From: SAR202 cluster bacterium
Lineage (GTDB): Bacteria > Chloroflexota > Dehalococcoidia > Lucifugimonadales > UBA3495
Assembly: GCA_013204585.1 (NCBI GenBank)
Contig: JABMNL010000053.1
Coordinates: 1 to 64,000 of the forward strand
Length of the DNA: 64,000 nt
Direction of reading: 5' to 3'
The translations under genes and the position numbers were made by a program. Under the pieces are notes generated by a model, which had not been told where the DNA came from, did no database searches, and was given only the letters and a program-made list of their open reading frames with translations. Positions 39,301 to 47,724 of the stretch are shown here, in pieces; positions within the stretch are counted from its first letter, which is position 1; each line of letters starts with the position of its first letter.

Positions 39301-39690
39301 GCCTTTGGCGACAAAATCAAGCGGCGGATTGATAAGATTACCCCGCTGCATGCAACACGTATGGGTGCTGCTATTCGCCATGCCGCCACAAAGCTGGACA
39401 ATCAGGAAGCCAACACTAAAATCATGTTCCTGATTAGCGACGGACGGCCTCAGGACCGGGGTTACAGCCGTGAGGGCGTGGAGAAGGAATACGCTGTCCA
39501 CGATACCCACATGGCTTTGGTGGAAGCCCGCCGCAAGCAAATCATCCCGTTCTGCCTCACGGTAGACAAATCGGGTCACGATTACCTGAAGAGCATGTGC
39601 GGAGACATGGGTTACGAGGTGTTGGCGGACATCTTCTCCCTACCGGAGCGGCTACCCATGCTGTACCGGCAGCTCACCACCATACGCTAG
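36352..39690 (+). CDS. large VWA-domain protein, CbbO/NorD-like; start 36352 (TTG) or 36322 (ATG)
   Basis: C-terminal MIDAS FLLDMSASTAEA, FLISDGRPQDRGYS; HQVAHLEFGSFEYQFE; acidic central linker. Confidence 0.9.
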   Translation: MTSGPIPEIEIELAKLPPAVLEAYRAASDAVKESFGEDEIGLWAKEGLTIGTQTVRSWESAIEYYAVSPEVSKFLSFPSFMQWARCGTYLAQDSPTLAVAFFKSSVSIVPNLRPQYIPRWAGLGRSLYKGTWKSSTLAAKFFEVSPDLVRNLPFWDVEVFASLIEALSYKSYDVAGECLILGRDVLPGMGREREPFLAMARALIDTSWREVKTCLELVPRALQQVDESQTGRFLKLGERLAKVGLRDTSRFLADGTQALSKVPQGSQGYILDLCDALVVVTPDAVPPFLRSLDDVLNRITVSQLDTWFQHGAKLLQENPESGIAFFKIESNTSEAMLETLSSSLELDRVKGILRLYCRALSGTPLEIFDTQELVQRNIGWVDEDTASTDGSRVFLPPVVDHYNNKQDNFSWFKVVSTHQVAHLEFGSFEYQFEEPATQFEDRRHEAEQLMLERKKVERSAAQEAHELAAQLLASGAEGDVDMSLGYSDPNAPGLRNYTDIGRLLEIFEDGRLAFDIFTVLEDCRLDYRIKVEYPGIRSASSRVQSETLEKRPNITEMPLQQGMVELLIHMSLDQFQDLPVAKEYHESAEMLSSILHKLRDAEANVEDTGEATLRAYEIISRIPNQLEEEEEFEDQDLEEPGDFSEEDFQTLVDQLQAGMDASSDGDGDGESYESPDPVDYRGDFKPEMVQLMTKLQADDGEQGDAQPMTQEMLEQLLQESSELDLDAEQGEVDSDMSTFAQNIMKEAGAPPPNSQPGEGYGPLLHDDDSGGELEAREPATYVYDEWDFRANDYKPRWCIVKEKVVEEGDATFYQETLKTYSALSNHIRRQFELIMPESMRKTYRLVDGEDIDLNAALEAWTDLKMGVPPDEKIYWHRNRNRRDVAVVFLLDMSASTAEAIDEGRQMVDDRDAPDDPVEYMVWLRRRREGLVRRNYKRIIDLEKEGTTLLINALESIGDTYGIYGFSGYGRENVEFYVIKDINEAFGDKIKRRIDKITPLHATRMGAAIRHAATKLDNQEANTKIMFLISDGRPQDRGYSREGVEKEYAVHDTHMALVEARRKQIIPFCLTVDKSGHDYLKSMCGDMGYEVLADIFSLPERLPMLYRQLTTIR

Positions 39691-39710
39691 GCACCACAGT
39701 CAGCAAACAA

Positions 39711-39746
39711 AAAAGAGGGCATCTGGAAACAGGTGCCCTCTTTTTT
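39711..39746. terminator. intrinsic terminator after the VWA gene
   Basis: aaaagagggcatctggaaacaggtgccctctttttt. Confidence 0.9.
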
Positions 39747-39775
39747 ATATCAGCGCAACAGCCGCATCTGTCATT

Positions 39776-39857
39776 CCAGCGAAACACGGAATCCAGATTC
39801 GCTTCATCAGGCAAGCATCATCCCATCTAACCACCCTGGATTCCAGCTTTCGCTGGG
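39776..39857. repeat. MITE-like inverted-repeat element (CCAGCGAAA..GGAATCCAG family)
   Basis: ccagcgaaacacggaatccag ... ctggattccagctttcgctggg, imperfect ~21-bp terminal inverted repeats. Confidence 0.85.
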
Positions 39858-40034
39858 CCAACGACTTAGTTATTCTTGGTGAAGCCTCTTAGCTGGTCGA
39901 AGTCAGACTCCAAGTTCGTCCTTCGACGGGCTCACCATGAGCGGACCACAATAGGGGTTGGCTTTAACAGGTGGGTTGGCGGCTAGCACTAAGGTGTCCA
40001 AGTCTCAACGAGTTTTGCTGGCAGCTGTGCCGTC

Positions 40035-40171
40035 GTAGGGGCGGGTTTCAAACCCGCCCTGCTCGACATCCAACGGGTTTGAAGAAACTAACCTAAGCTG
40101 AAGGAAAAAGTGGGTTCATTTCTGAAGACATCGCCACCGCAAGGCCGGGCGGGTTTTAAACCCGCCCCTAC
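40035..40171. repeat. composite palindromic repeat element, copy 2
   Basis: Ends gtaggggcgggtttcaaacccgccctg and cgggcgggttttaaacccgcccctac. Confidence 0.85.
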
Positions 40172-40232
40172 ATTTGTTAGGTTGGCAAAGAGAAGTTAGC
40201 ATGCGCCAGTAAGAACGAATCGGACGTTGCTG

Positions 40233-41465
40233 CTAGCCAATTTCTTCTACCAAACGGCGTAGTTCTATCAGCGCTTGATTGGGGACGCGGCGTTTGATGG
40301 TGACCCGCCGTGGGGGCAGGCGCATCTCCATCTCGCGGGTCTGTTTGCCGTTGGTGACTGATATGTAGGCGAGACCCAATGGCTTCCCCTCGAACTCGCC
40401 GGGGCCGGGCACTCCGGTCACTGCGACACCAATGTTTGCGTTCAGGGTCTGGCGAGCCGTCTCAGCCATCGCGTTGGCAGTCTGCTGGCTCACCACCCCG
40501 TGTTTTTCCATCACATCTGCCGGGACACCGTAGGCGGTCAGCGCTGCGCTGTCGTAGGCAACCGTGCCGCCTTTGAAGTAGGTCAGGCTATCCGGCACGT
40601 TGGTTATGTTGTTGGTCAGGGCGCCCCCAGTGCACATCTCCATGACCGCCAGTGTTAGACCTTTTTCAATAAGGGACTTTCCGGCCGCTGTTTCTGGGGT
40701 CTCATCGTCGTAGCCCCAAACGTATTCGCCCAACCGGTCGTGTATGGCCTGCTCTACCGGGATAATCATAGACTGGGCGGTTTCGGTGTCTTTGGCCCTT
40801 GCTATAATCCTTAGGTGGATGCCGTCGGCCTTGGAGTAGATACCTAGATAGGGGTTTTCGATGCCAAAGAACTCGGAGACTATCTCATCCACGGCCCCTT
40901 CGGACATTCCCATGGTCTTGATGTTCCGGGTGATGGTTACTTCATCTTCGATTAGCTCGGCCAGTTGCGGCTCCACTTGTTCTTCCCACATGGAGCGGTT
41001 CTCCGCCGGAGGGCCGGGCATGCAGATGATTATTTTGCCGCCGCGTTCTGCCCACCAACCGGGGGCGGTGCCGTTGGGGTTCGGGACGAACTTGGCAGAG
41101 GGAATTAGATTGGCCTGCTTGATGTTGTGGGAGGGCATGGGAGTGCCACGGGCGGCGAAGTACCGCTCTAGTCCGTCCACCACCTCTTGTTGGATCGTAG
41201 GGGTCTCACCGAAGGCCGCGGCGATGGCTTCTCTGGTCAGGTCGTCCTGGGTGGGGCCAAGTCCGCCGGTGGTGAAGATGATGTCCGAGCGCTCCATCCC
41301 CCGCTTAAAAGCCTCAGTTAACCTGGGCAGGTCGTCGCCGATGATGGAGACCCATTGTAGCTCGATGCCCAAAGCTGGCAACCGGCTGGCAATCCAAGCG
41401 GAGTTGGTATCGGTCAACTCCCCCATTAGTAGCTCGGTGCCGATGCCCATAATCTCTGCTTTCAA
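40233..41465 (-). CDS. cinA: CinA-family protein (competence/damage-inducible; nicotinamide-nucleotide amidase-like)
   Basis: MGIGTELLMGELTDTNSAWIASRLPALGIELQWVSIIGDD; TTGGLGPTQDDLT; AVTGVPGPG. Confidence 0.95.
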   Translation of the reverse strand: MKAEIMGIGTELLMGELTDTNSAWIASRLPALGIELQWVSIIGDDLPRLTEAFKRGMERSDIIFTTGGLGPTQDDLTREAIAAAFGETPTIQQEVVDGLERYFAARGTPMPSHNIKQANLIPSAKFVPNPNGTAPGWWAERGGKIIICMPGPPAENRSMWEEQVEPQLAELIEDEVTITRNIKTMGMSEGAVDEIVSEFFGIENPYLGIYSKADGIHLRIIARAKDTETAQSMIIPVEQAIHDRLGEYVWGYDDETPETAAGKSLIEKGLTLAVMEMCTGGALTNNITNVPDSLTYFKGGTVAYDSAALTAYGVPADVMEKHGVVSQQTANAMAETARQTLNANIGVAVTGVPGPGEFEGKPLGLAYISVTNGKQTREMEMRLPPRRVTIKRRVPNQALIELRRLVEEIG

Positions 41466-41474
41466 AGTTTCCCC

Positions 41475-41500
41475 TTAATGGCCCCGGTTAATGGCCCCGG
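41475..41500. repeat. 13-bp tandem duplication upstream of cinA
   Basis: ttaatggccccgg x2, degenerate third copy. Confidence 0.85.
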
Positions 41501-41525
41501 CTAATCACTCCGGCTGGTGTCAGCT

Positions 41526-42512
41526 CTAGGGCGTGGGTGTGCTGGCCGCCTTTTCTTGCAGCACAGGATTGGTGGCCAAGGTGATGATAGGGTCGATGCG
41601 CGACGAGAGCACCCCATAGAGGTTGGTGTCTAGGCTCTGTAGGCTGCCCGCTTTTACCACAACGTAGCGGTGGTCTCCGTCGGGTGTAACGTCGCCAATA
41701 TGGAACTCAATTGGGGAAAGTCCGCCTTGGCGAATAATTACGATAACTGTGCCCGGCGGATCCAGACCGTAAAGTTTTGGGTCGTCTACGTCGTGGGCAA
41801 TAATTTGGTCCATTCGTGGATTGCTCAGCATTTGCAGCGCTTCAGCCCATGCGAATTGGTCTACTAGCTCGGGCGTTTCGCCATCTAAAAACCATTGCCC
41901 CGTGGCTTCGTCAAAGGCGTATCTGGTGGTGTCATCGCCCTGGAAAAGCTGCACGACCGTCGCTTCTCTAGGATCGATTTGGTAGAGCCGTCCTACGGGT
42001 GGGTCGATGGCCAGGCGGTTCACCACATTGGCCCACTCGATAGCTACGGTGAATAAGGTATCGTCGCCGACCAGGCGGGCGTATTGGTTCTGGTTGTCGG
42101 GGGTGGGATTACCAAGGTGGAATTCCACTTCATTGCCGTAGCGGTCAATGATTGTTACAGCGGTCTCCGGTGGATCTAATCCGAACGCCGCAGGGTTCTC
42201 AATAGTGTCTGACAGTGGCCGGGTGACCCTTGGGCCGCTGAGCAGTAGAGGAGTGCCGCCCCATCGTTGCTGGAACACGGGGATGTCTGGAGTTCCTTTT
42301 ATGTACCAGTCAAGGCTAGCCGGATTCCGGTAGAAGTTGGTGGCTTCGCCTTGGTAATTAACTTCCAATTGGACGATGCTGCCCTCATCAATCCGGAACA
42401 ACCACGGGCTGCCGCTGTTCGGCTCGTTAGAGTCGGTGAACCTGAGAACCAGGAAGGTGCCGCCGAAAATGACCAGCACCACCACCAATAAGATTGAGAG
42501 TCGCAAATTCAT
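41526..42512 (-). CDS. DUF4340 domain-containing protein
   Basis: N-terminal TM; repeated IDRYGNEVEFHLGNPTPDNQNQYARL / GGLSPIEFHIGDVTPDGDHRYVVV. Confidence 0.85.
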   Translation of the reverse strand: MNLRLSILLVVVLVIFGGTFLVLRFTDSNEPNSGSPWLFRIDEGSIVQLEVNYQGEATNFYRNPASLDWYIKGTPDIPVFQQRWGGTPLLLSGPRVTRPLSDTIENPAAFGLDPPETAVTIIDRYGNEVEFHLGNPTPDNQNQYARLVGDDTLFTVAIEWANVVNRLAIDPPVGRLYQIDPREATVVQLFQGDDTTRYAFDEATGQWFLDGETPELVDQFAWAEALQMLSNPRMDQIIAHDVDDPKLYGLDPPGTVIVIIRQGGLSPIEFHIGDVTPDGDHRYVVVKAGSLQSLDTNLYGVLSSRIDPIITLATNPVLQEKAASTPTP

Positions 42513-42584
42513 AGGTTGAACCTGTGTGGAAAGAATGGGTTTGGGAGGGCCAATTAGTCAGGTCGCCCGTTCCAATATTGGGCT

Positions 42585-44480
42585 TTACCGCCGCACCCAC
42601 CAGACGAGGGCGGCCATGAGTCCCATGAGTCCCGGCAGGAATAGCCAGGACGAGAACCGGACGAAGTCGTATTCGTTGGCGTCTAGGTTGAACTCTCGGA
42701 AGGCAAATACCTTGGGTCGGATGGAAACCAAGGAGAAGTCTCCAACCAGGAAGTTGGCCGAATTTAAGAACAGGTCGGATCCGCCGCCCTGGGTGTAAGA
42801 GCTGTTGGACAGAAAATCGGAATCGCCAAAGACAATGATGTCGGAAATCTCTGACGGCTCAGGTTCGGATGTCGGAGGTTCTGCGCCTACCTGTCCCACA
42901 GAACGAACCAAGACCGCAGGCACGAAGGGGCCACGCTCGTCCGAATCGGCCCCGGCATCGGTGACGGGTTCGGTTCGATCGGGATCGTCAATCAGGTAGC
43001 TGGCGCTAGAAGTGGCGGCCAGAGGCAACCCGGAGCGTAACTGGTCTTGCAGTAAGGATATGGCGGTGGCTCCCGGCATGAATACTTCTTGCAATGCCTC
43101 CCCCTTGGGCAGGGTAATTTCCAGTGGCGCGTCGGGGTTGAATCTTTCCAAAGTTAGAGTTTGGGGTAAACCTGGAACCGAACCATCCACGTCCCGGATA
43201 TACCCGGTCGCAACCACAATGCCCCAATCGGCGAGGAAGTTCTTAAACGACACGGGTGTGTCGGGTTCGGCGAGGAAGATCATTCGGCCATGCTCTCTTC
43301 GTGGGGTGCCGTCCTTTGTGAAGCCTTCCAAAAACCGATCTAGAGCCTCGGCATGGGCCTCAGGTAAGCTGGATGATGGCCCGGCAATAATCACCAACGC
43401 GGCGTCGGCGGGCACCTCAACATCTACGTTGGTAGACCGCCAGATTAGTTCCTGCACTTGATAGTTGTCGCCTTCCAGTCCAGAGCGCACTGCGCCGTAG
43501 CCGTCGGAGGTGGCACTGTTGATATCATGTTCACCGTGACCGCTTAGGAAGTAGACCTGTTTTTGCTCGCCGCCGGTGGCAACTAAGGTGCTGGTGACCA
43601 GGTCTTGTTCCAGCTTGGTGTATTCGGCGTCAGTGGGCTGCAAAACGTCGAAGCGTTCGCTTTCCATACCTTCAATCACCACAATCTCAGTGACGAAACT
43701 GGTGGGCCGCGCGCCGAAGTATTTGCTCACGATTTCGGGTTGCAGGTCGGGGTCAATTACCCGGTAGGAGAACTTGCTCGAGCGGGAGGTGAACTCTTCT
43801 AGAGTGTTCACAACCTTGGCGCGTCTTTGGTTGAACTGATTGGCGGCACCGGCGGTATCGGGGTTGTCGGCTGGGTTGGTGTCATCCACCTTTTTGTAAA
43901 AAGCGGTGGCACGAACGTCCTCGTTCAGATTACTCAACACGTCTTTGGTGCGGTTGGCCAAGCTGAACTGGTTGGTGGCGGTGACGTCCATCCGACTGGA
44001 GTTCTCAAAGGATAAGACGTTGGCTACCACGATGATGCCCGTAAACGCCCCAATTAGTATTAAGGTGTTCACGCCGTAGCGTCCGGTGCGGCTGAAGAAC
44101 GCGGCCACCACGTTGCTGAAAAATACTGCGGCGACCAGGCCCAGCAACACCCCGCCAATGATGATGTCGATGTAACCGTAGAGGCGCATGGAGCTGACAA
44201 AGGCCACCACCGCGATTCCGGTGACTAAGCCAATGATGCCAGCGAAGACCATTGGACCGCCATAGGAGCCAATCCAGTCCATTGCCGGCTCGAACATGGT
44301 AATTAGCGGCTTGCTGAGAACCTCGCCAGTGCTTTCATCCTGGGACTGAGCCTCTTCTTGAGGGGACGCCGACTCAGGGCCTGAGCGCTCAGAGCGGCGA
44401 CGGCGGCGCCAGTCCCTGGGCTGTTGGTTCTCCGAGTTCGGCTCTTGGTTACCGGGTTCTTGATTAGATGAACTGGTCAT
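42585..44480 (-). CDS. GldG-family ABC transporter auxiliary/permease protein
   Basis: VLSNLNEDVRATAFYKK; VYFLSGHGEHDINSATSDGYGAVRSGLEGDNYQV; IIVFGDSDFLSN. Confidence 0.85.
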   Translation of the reverse strand: MTSSSNQEPGNQEPNSENQQPRDWRRRRRSERSGPESASPQEEAQSQDESTGEVLSKPLITMFEPAMDWIGSYGGPMVFAGIIGLVTGIAVVAFVSSMRLYGYIDIIIGGVLLGLVAAVFFSNVVAAFFSRTGRYGVNTLILIGAFTGIIVVANVLSFENSSRMDVTATNQFSLANRTKDVLSNLNEDVRATAFYKKVDDTNPADNPDTAGAANQFNQRRAKVVNTLEEFTSRSSKFSYRVIDPDLQPEIVSKYFGARPTSFVTEIVVIEGMESERFDVLQPTDAEYTKLEQDLVTSTLVATGGEQKQVYFLSGHGEHDINSATSDGYGAVRSGLEGDNYQVQELIWRSTNVDVEVPADAALVIIAGPSSSLPEAHAEALDRFLEGFTKDGTPRREHGRMIFLAEPDTPVSFKNFLADWGIVVATGYIRDVDGSVPGLPQTLTLERFNPDAPLEITLPKGEALQEVFMPGATAISLLQDQLRSGLPLAATSSASYLIDDPDRTEPVTDAGADSDERGPFVPAVLVRSVGQVGAEPPTSEPEPSEISDIIVFGDSDFLSNSSYTQGGGSDLFLNSANFLVGDFSLVSIRPKVFAFREFNLDANEYDFVRFSSWLFLPGLMGLMAALVWWVRR

Positions 44481-44481
44481 G

Positions 44482-45195
44482 TTAGCGCCACCTACGGGAT
44501 TCTAGGGAGCGGATGGACAGGAACAAGAAGAAAGCAATAACGCTTAGGTAGTAGACGATGTTCGTGGTGTCAATCACACCGCGCGCAAAGTCGCTGAAGT
44601 GTCCGCGCAAACCCATTTCGCCGATAATCTCGCCGACGCCACCACCAACCGCGCCAGAGGCCCGGTCGGCAAAGAACATCGCCAGCAGAATTCCCATGGC
44701 GACCACTGCGGCCACAATCTGGTTATTGGTTAACGTGGACGTAAGCAACCCAATCGCCAAGGCTGCCGAGCCGTACAGAATCAGCCCAAGGTAACCAGCG
44801 TAGATGGGGCCGGGGTCTGGGCTGGCATAGACAAAGAGCAAAATCGCGTAGAAGAACGACAGGGCCACCAACACGAAGAAGAACACCAGGCTGGCGACGT
44901 ATTTGCCGACAATGACCTCCCAGTCTCTAACCGGGGAAGTTAATAACAGTTCGATAGTGCCCAGCTTGCTCTCCTCGGCCAGCAGCCGCATGGTGAGCGC
45001 CGGGGCCAGGAGGACGAACACAATGATTGCGCCATCAAAGAAGGGCGTTAGTGTCGCTTCGGGGAATGGGTCGCCTAAATCCTGAGTGAAAAAGAAGCCA
45101 GTCAGCGCCAGAAATATCAGGCCTACGATGTAAGCTGTCGGACTACTGAAATATAGCTGAATCTCTTTCCAGGCTACGGCCTGGGCAGTCCTCAT
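44482..45195 (-). CDS. ABC-2 type permease, GldF-like
   Basis: AWKEIQLYFSSPTAYIVGLIFLALTGFFF; LTMRLLAEESKLGTIELLLTSPVRDWEVIVGKY. Confidence 0.9.
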   Translation of the reverse strand: MRTAQAVAWKEIQLYFSSPTAYIVGLIFLALTGFFFTQDLGDPFPEATLTPFFDGAIIVFVLLAPALTMRLLAEESKLGTIELLLTSPVRDWEVIVGKYVASLVFFFVLVALSFFYAILLFVYASPDPGPIYAGYLGLILYGSAALAIGLLTSTLTNNQIVAAVVAMGILLAMFFADRASGAVGGGVGEIIGEMGLRGHFSDFARGVIDTTNIVYYLSVIAFFLFLSIRSLESRRWR

Positions 45196-45197
45196 TC

Positions 45198-46145
45198 TTA
45201 AAGCTCCTCGTGGGTGGTGAGACGGAGGAAAATCTCTTCTAGGCTCATGCCAACAAGCTGTAGGCCCCGTAGGCTCCAGCCGCTGCTGATTACTGCTTGA
45301 GAGATTTCGTCCCGTAGGTCTTGTCCCGATTGGGCCTGGATGACGTAGATATGCCGGCCATTGTTGTTGGTGTGGGTGACGTCGTTGACGCCCTTTATCT
45401 TCTTCAGGGCTGGTAGCACCTCTGCGGCAGGCCCACCGACCTCAACCTCCAGTCGTTCTACTCCCTGCAACCCTGCTGCCAGGTTCTTGGGGGTGTCCTC
45501 GGCCACGATGCGTCCTTCATGGATAATCAAGACACGCTCGCAAATCATGCTAACTTCGGGCAGGATGTGGCTGCTCAACACAACTGTCTGGTTGCGGCCA
45601 AGTTCCTGAATCAGTTTCCGGGTCTCGACCACCTGGATAGGGTCGATGCCGATGGTGGGCTCGTCCAGCACCAGCACTTGGGGCTCGTGCAGAATGGCTT
45701 GGGCGATGCCGACACGCTGGCGGAAGCCTTTGGAGAGTTTGCCTATCTGGGTCTTGCGGTAGTCGCCCAACCGGACAACATCAATCACGTCGCCCAGGCG
45801 GGATTTTATGGCTGCGGCAGACATGCCCCTTAGGGTGCCCATGTATTTCAGATAGCTGGTCACCGACATGTCGGTATACAGCGGCACGGTCTCTGGTAAG
45901 TATCCGACCCGGCGGCGTGCTTCCAAAGACTGTTCAACCACGTCGAAGCCGTCCAGCGTTACCTTGCCCCTCGTCGGGGGTAAGTAGCCGGTTAGGATGC
46001 GCATGGTGGTCGTTTTCCCGGCGCCGTTGGGCCCCAGAAAACCTAATATCTCGCCTTTCTTTACGTCGAAGCTGACGTCTTGAATGGCAGGGTAGGGACC
46101 GTAGTAGTGGGTCAGGCTTTCAGCCCGAATCATGTCCGACTGCAA
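45198..46145 (-). CDS. ABC transporter ATP-binding protein, GldA-like
   Basis: LGPNGAGKTTTMRIL; LSKGFRQRVGIAQAILHEPQVLVLDEPTIGIDP. Confidence 0.95.
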   Translation of the reverse strand: MQSDMIRAESLTHYYGPYPAIQDVSFDVKKGEILGFLGPNGAGKTTTMRILTGYLPPTRGKVTLDGFDVVEQSLEARRRVGYLPETVPLYTDMSVTSYLKYMGTLRGMSAAAIKSRLGDVIDVVRLGDYRKTQIGKLSKGFRQRVGIAQAILHEPQVLVLDEPTIGIDPIQVVETRKLIQELGRNQTVVLSSHILPEVSMICERVLIIHEGRIVAEDTPKNLAAGLQGVERLEVEVGGPAAEVLPALKKIKGVNDVTHTNNNGRHIYVIQAQSGQDLRDEISQAVISSGWSLRGLQLVGMSLEEIFLRLTTHEEL

Positions 46146-46295
46146 TCGTTTGTCCGTCGTGGGGCCCGCCTAAGCGAACCAAAATTTATTCCGATTGTGC
46201 TTGGCCACAAGCGATGATATTCTATATAACTGGATTTGCCAAGGAGCGCGATTTCGTTAATTGGCATAACCATACCGTATTTGCCCGGAGGTTGG

Positions 46296-46727
46296 ATGCA
46301 CCTGGTTATCGATGGCTATGGCGGCGATGTCGACAAGATGTGGGACGAAGAATTGGTCCGAAATTTCTTGTACCAATACCCTGATTCCTTGGACATGACA
46401 CGCATAACCGAGCCCAAAGTGTTGAAATATGAAGCCCCCAAGCCCGAAGATTCAGGTGTCTCAGGGTTTGTGATTATCGCCGAGAGCCACATTAGCATTC
46501 ATACCTTTCCTCGCAAAGAGTACCTCAACATCGATATATTTTCCTGCCAGCCCTTTAATCATGAGCGAGCGCTGGAAGATGTTAGAGACCTTTTCGACCT
46601 GGCAGACGCGAAGACATGGCTGCTGGACCGTGGCTTGGAATGGCTGGATGAACGTCAAGGCCTGGCCGAAGCCCAATATCAGCGCGCCACTCTAGAGGCT
46701 GGAGGGCAGGGCTCGAACCGTGCCTGA
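46296..46727 (+). CDS. speD: S-adenosylmethionine decarboxylase proenzyme
   Basis: MHLVIDGYGG; VIIAESHISIHTFPRKEYLNIDIFSCQPF cleavage-site region. Confidence 0.92.
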   Translation: MHLVIDGYGGDVDKMWDEELVRNFLYQYPDSLDMTRITEPKVLKYEAPKPEDSGVSGFVIIAESHISIHTFPRKEYLNIDIFSCQPFNHERALEDVRDLFDLADAKTWLLDRGLEWLDERQGLAEAQYQRATLEAGGQGSNRA

Positions 46728-47628
46728 CACCGGGTCCAGCGCAGGTGAATCCATTTGGATACCCCATAACTTCCTCGCTTTGCCCCAGGAACAGTCCTCA
46801 TTAGAGGCTGCCCAGGTAGTGCTCATCCCCGTCCCTTACGACAGTACAACCTCCTTTAGAAGTGGCTCACGGGAAGGCCCCGAGGCCATTATCTCTGCGT
46901 CCTACGGTCTTGAAGATTACGACTTCGAGCTCGAATTGGATGTAGCAAGTATCGGCATCCACACCACCGATGCCTTGGAACCCCACATGGCTGGCCCCGG
47001 CCCGATGACCGACCGCATTAAAAATGCAGTGGCAGGTTATTTGGAGACGGGAAAGACCGTTGGACTGCTGGGCGGCGAGCATTCAATTACCATCGGTTCG
47101 GTACAAGCACACGTCGATGCGTACCCTTCCCTTTCAGTGTTGTACTTGGACGCCCACGCCGACATGCGCAACGAATATATGGGCACACCATTTGGGCATG
47201 CATCTGCTGCCCGGCGGGCTTACGAGTGCTGCCCCGTAGTCTTGGTCGGCCAGCGTAGTCTGTGTCAGGAAGAGCATGATTTCATCCGAGACAACAATGT
47301 GCCCGTCTGGTACTGGGACCCCAACTCGCACCGTAGTTCTGCCGAAAGCGTTCTGGACAGCCTTAGCGATACGGTCTACGTGAGCGTTGATTTGGACGTT
47401 TTAGACCCTGCGTTGATGCCAGCGGTGGGCACCCCAGAGCCGGGTGGCCTGGCCTGGCACCAATTGGTTTCTCTGCTGGGCAAGGTCGCCGAGTCGCGCC
47501 AAATCGTGGGTTTCGACGTTTGCGAACTAGCGCCTGCCGACGGGCCTCCCGCCTGCTCCTACACCGCCGCGAAGCTGGTTTACAAACTGGTGGCCTACGC
47601 CCGTGGGAAAAACAACTCCGGCGACTGA
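46720..47628 (+). CDS. speB: agmatinase / ureohydrolase
   Basis: LGGEHSITIG; YLDAHADMRNEYMGTPFGHAS; SVDLDVLDPALMPAVGTPEPGG. Confidence 0.94.
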   Translation: MPDTGSSAGESIWIPHNFLALPQEQSSLEAAQVVLIPVPYDSTTSFRSGSREGPEAIISASYGLEDYDFELELDVASIGIHTTDALEPHMAGPGPMTDRIKNAVAGYLETGKTVGLLGGEHSITIGSVQAHVDAYPSLSVLYLDAHADMRNEYMGTPFGHASAARRAYECCPVVLVGQRSLCQEEHDFIRDNNVPVWYWDPNSHRSSAESVLDSLSDTVYVSVDLDVLDPALMPAVGTPEPGGLAWHQLVSLLGKVAESRQIVGFDVCELAPADGPPACSYTAAKLVYKLVAYARGKNNSGD

Positions 47629-47724
47629 ATACCAGCCCATTGGCTGTGGCGGCCTTGTTGGTCGATGTGAGATGCTCAATTAAGAGCATAGGTTGGCTGG
47701 GTCTCAGCTTCGGGTTTTAATTAA

